Shown in pieces: positions 4,596 to 6,033 of a stretch of 6,033 nt of DNA. The notes below the pieces were generated by a model. The model worked only from the letters and a program-made list of their open reading frames with translations, had not been told where the DNA came from and made no database searches. This DNA is from JBBTWV01 sp038062615 (GTDB lineage Bacteria; Patescibacteriota; Gracilibacteria; UBA1369; UM-FILTER-53-11), in contig JBBTWV010000080.1 of NCBI GenBank assembly GCA_038062615.1, positions 1-6,033 of the forward strand, read 5' to 3'. The position numbers were made by a program, and so were the translations under genes. Each line of letters opens with the position of its first letter. Positions within the stretch are counted from its first letter, which is position 1.

Positions 4596-5924
4596 GTGAA
4601 ATTCCCTCATTTAGAAAAAACGTCGCTTTGGAGCGGCTTCTCAAGGCTTGGTAAAAGCATTTCAACTCCGAAAGGCATTTTTTACTGGAGCGCTCGAGCA
4701 AAAACCGAGGCGGAAATTGACGGCACCATTGGCATTGCCCAGGATGACGACGGTACCATTTCTCATTTAAAAGTAGCGGAGCCTTGGGCTGGTGAAAAAA
4801 TCATGCAACGGGTTCCTAAAGGGAAAATTTTCGGTTATGCGCCTATTGAAGGGGTCGAGTCGCTTCGCAAAAAATGGCTGGCGCGTATTCTTAAGCAGCA
4901 TCCGGAGCTGGAAAAGGCGATCACGCTTCCGGTGGTCACCAATGGCATCACGCATTCTATCGCTATTGCCTCGCGGCTTTTTTTGGAGCCGGGTGAGACG
5001 CTCATCACGGCCGATAAGTCCTGGGAAAATTACGAGCATATTTTTACCGGTTCTCAGGGGGTCTTGATTCATCCTTTTGCGCTTTTTACCCAGGCCGGCG
5101 AGTTTCATATTCCAGCTCTTTTGGAGGCCTGTCGTCAGGTGGCGGTCAAGCAAAAAAAGGTCGTGCTCCTTCTCAATTTTCCTCATAATCAGACGGGTTT
5201 TATGCCTACCAGCCAGCAATTTGAGGAGCTGGCACAAAAATTTCATAATCTTTGCCGTGAATTTTCTGGCGTTCCTTTCGTGCTTCTTTTAGATGATGCT
5301 TATGAGGGTTATGTTTATGATGATACGGGCCAAAAGTTTTCTCCGCTGTCGCAACTTTTTGCGCCACTGCCGAATCTTTCCATTGCCAAGATGGACGGCA
5401 TCTCTAAGGTCATGTTGGCGTATGGGTATCGGGTGGGATTTCTTACCTTTGTTGCCAATTCGCTGGATGGTACGCCTTTCACGGATGATTTTCTTCAGGG
5501 TCTATGGGCGGAGGCTGGCACCAAAATTGGAGGATGTATCCGCGCAGAAATTTCTCAAACAGGGCATCATGGGCAGGTATTGGCGGATGCGCTTATGGAT
5601 GATATTGCCACCGTGGAGGTGGAGCGCGGCGAGGTGATTGCGCGCTTAGGCGCTCGTTGGAAAATGATGATGAAGACGCTTGATGAGTGCTACGCTAAGT
5701 ATGGCAAACAGAAAGTTTGGGTGGACCCTTGCAATGGAGGCTTTTTTGCATATCTCAATTTGGCGGCGGATTTGGACGCGAAGCAGGTTGCGGAGAGGTT
5801 ACTGAAGGAGAAAAAAGTGGGTGTGGTTCCCTCTGGCCAGGGAATCCGGGTGGCCTTTGCGGGTGTGTCAGAAGCCAAGGTCCCGCGGATGATTACGGCG
5901 ATTTTTGAGGTGGTGCATGGGTGA
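4596..5924 (+). CDS. Class I/II PLP-dependent aminotransferase
   Basis: A 442-residue cytoplasmic enzyme of fold type I that should transfer an amino group between an amino acid and a 2-oxo acid using pyridoxal phosphate. Landmarks, with aspartate aminotransferase equivalents: YAPIEGVESLRKKW (81-94), substrate-side VTNGITHSIA (114-123), Trp143 (stacks on the cofactor ring), NFPHNQTG (194-201, with the key Asn194), D233-x-x-Y236 (pyridine nitrogen and O3' contacts), SK with the Schiff-base Lys271, Arg279 in GYRVGF, and Arg418 in GQGIRVAF (binds the substrate carboxylate). All catalytic positions are intact. The usual NPxNPTG motif has Gln instead of the second Pro. The start must be GTG at 4596: an in-frame TAA lies at 4584-4586 and the next Met is residue 70. 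Substrate cannot be told from motifs, and the neighbours give no pathway context. The TGA stop is followed by a short inverted repeat. Confidence 0.92.
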   Translation: MKFPHLEKTSLWSGFSRLGKSISTPKGIFYWSARAKTEAEIDGTIGIAQDDDGTISHLKVAEPWAGEKIMQRVPKGKIFGYAPIEGVESLRKKWLARILKQHPELEKAITLPVVTNGITHSIAIASRLFLEPGETLITADKSWENYEHIFTGSQGVLIHPFALFTQAGEFHIPALLEACRQVAVKQKKVVLLLNFPHNQTGFMPTSQQFEELAQKFHNLCREFSGVPFVLLLDDAYEGYVYDDTGQKFSPLSQLFAPLPNLSIAKMDGISKVMLAYGYRVGFLTFVANSLDGTPFTDDFLQGLWAEAGTKIGGCIRAEISQTGHHGQVLADALMDDIATVEVERGEVIARLGARWKMMMKTLDECYAKYGKQKVWVDPCNGGFFAYLNLAADLDAKQVAERLLKEKKVGVVPSGQGIRVAFAGVSEAKVPRMITAIFEVVHG

Positions 5925-5959
5925 TCAATAGGGAGTGGGAAAATTTATTTTTTTGATCA
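5922..5959 (+). other. Inverted repeat at the aminotransferase stop, weak terminator candidate
   Basis: TGATCAA (5922-5928, containing the TGA stop) and TTGATCA (5953-5959) are perfect 7-bp inverted copies around a 24-nt loop. A run of seven T (5948-5954) sits in the loop and the start of the 3' arm rather than after the stem, so this is not a canonical intrinsic terminator. It could still slow transcription or mark a regulatory site. Confidence 0.3.
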
Positions 5960-6033
5960 TAGCCAGCAATGTCGCTCGGCCTAACATGTACGGCCTCGCG
6001 ACGGTCGCGGGATTGCCTCGACGGCAGTCTCGG
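5960..6033. other. GC-rich right-edge tail without a supported gene
   Basis: The last 74 bases are clearly richer in GC than the preceding AT-rich spacer. They hold a 13-nt palindrome, CGCGACGGTCGCG (5997-6009), and two CGGCCT direct copies (5977-5982 and 5991-5996). An ATG at 5986 opens a plus frame of 16 codons to the window edge, but it has no Shine-Dalgarno sequence or promoter, and the protein (MYGLATVAGLPRRQSR) is not recognisable. Too short to decide whether a gene begins here. Confidence 0.3.

Noticed and set aside
4767..5246. Minus-strand 159-codon frame opposite the aminotransferase
   Set aside because: Highly basic translation antisense to intact catalytic motifs; a shadow of the real gene. 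The same applies to 1182-1505, 1757-2134 and the plus frames within 2893-3602, 4192-4654 and 5077-5908.
4473..5984. 11-bp inverted copies of GCTCGGCCTAA (minus 4483-4473 and plus 5974-5984) flanking the aminotransferase
   Set aside because: By simple counting, several 11-bp matches are expected by chance in 6 kb over both strands, and the similarity does not extend beyond the 11 bases.
5922..5984. UGA recoded as an amino acid (as in Gracilibacteria/SR1), extending the aminotransferase to TAA at 5982
   Set aside because: The enzyme already has normal family length and ends after its last expected helix; the comM, yraN and PEGA frames contain no internal TGA that would demand recoding.
5986..6033. 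Start of a new plus-strand gene
   Set aside because: Only 16 codons are visible, with no promoter or ribosome-binding site and no recognisable protein motif.

Overview
The window looks like a compact bacterial chromosome segment. It has near-consensus sigma70-type promoters, tightly packed genes on both strands, and short intergenic gaps. Three genes belong to recognisable families: a ComM/YifB AAA+ ATPase, a YraN/UPF0102 nuclease-fold protein, and a fold-type I PLP aminotransferase. The other three are a membrane-anchored PEGA/beta-propeller protein, a repeat protein cut by the window edge, and an orphan. The mixture and the small gene sizes would fit an uncultivated lineage such as Patescibacteria/CPR, but that placement is inference; no rRNA or tRNA marker is present. 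No mobile element, CRISPR array or RNA gene was found.

Layout. 1-529 (minus): partial repeat-protein gene that runs off the left edge and changes reading frame near 425-445. 553-581 (minus): perfect TTGACA-N17-TATAAT promoter for it, starting one base past the comM stop. 583-2127 (minus): complete comM. 2128-2265: divergent gap with a strong plus-strand promoter. 2266-2841 (plus): orphan 191-residue protein. 2835-4076 (minus): PEGA/beta-propeller membrane protein, whose stop region overlaps the orphan's by 7 bp. 4096-4473 (minus): yraN, 19 bp upstream of the PEGA gene and probably co-transcribed with it. 4474-4595: divergent gap with two small hairpins and an extended -10 promoter. 4596-5924 (plus): aminotransferase. 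5925-6033: short inverted repeat, then a GC-rich tail with no supported gene.

The genes do not form one evident pathway. ComM links to DNA uptake and recombination, and YraN has a nuclease-like fold; both are common housekeeping neighbours. The strongest shared theme is regulatory. At three of the six genes a -10 element sits only 6-9 nt before the start codon, which predicts leaderless or nearly leaderless mRNAs. A fourth has a consensus promoter and a short leader without a Shine-Dalgarno sequence. The most unusual protein-level signals are the tandem 28-29-residue repeats and frameshift in the left-edge gene, and the orphan at 2266-2841.
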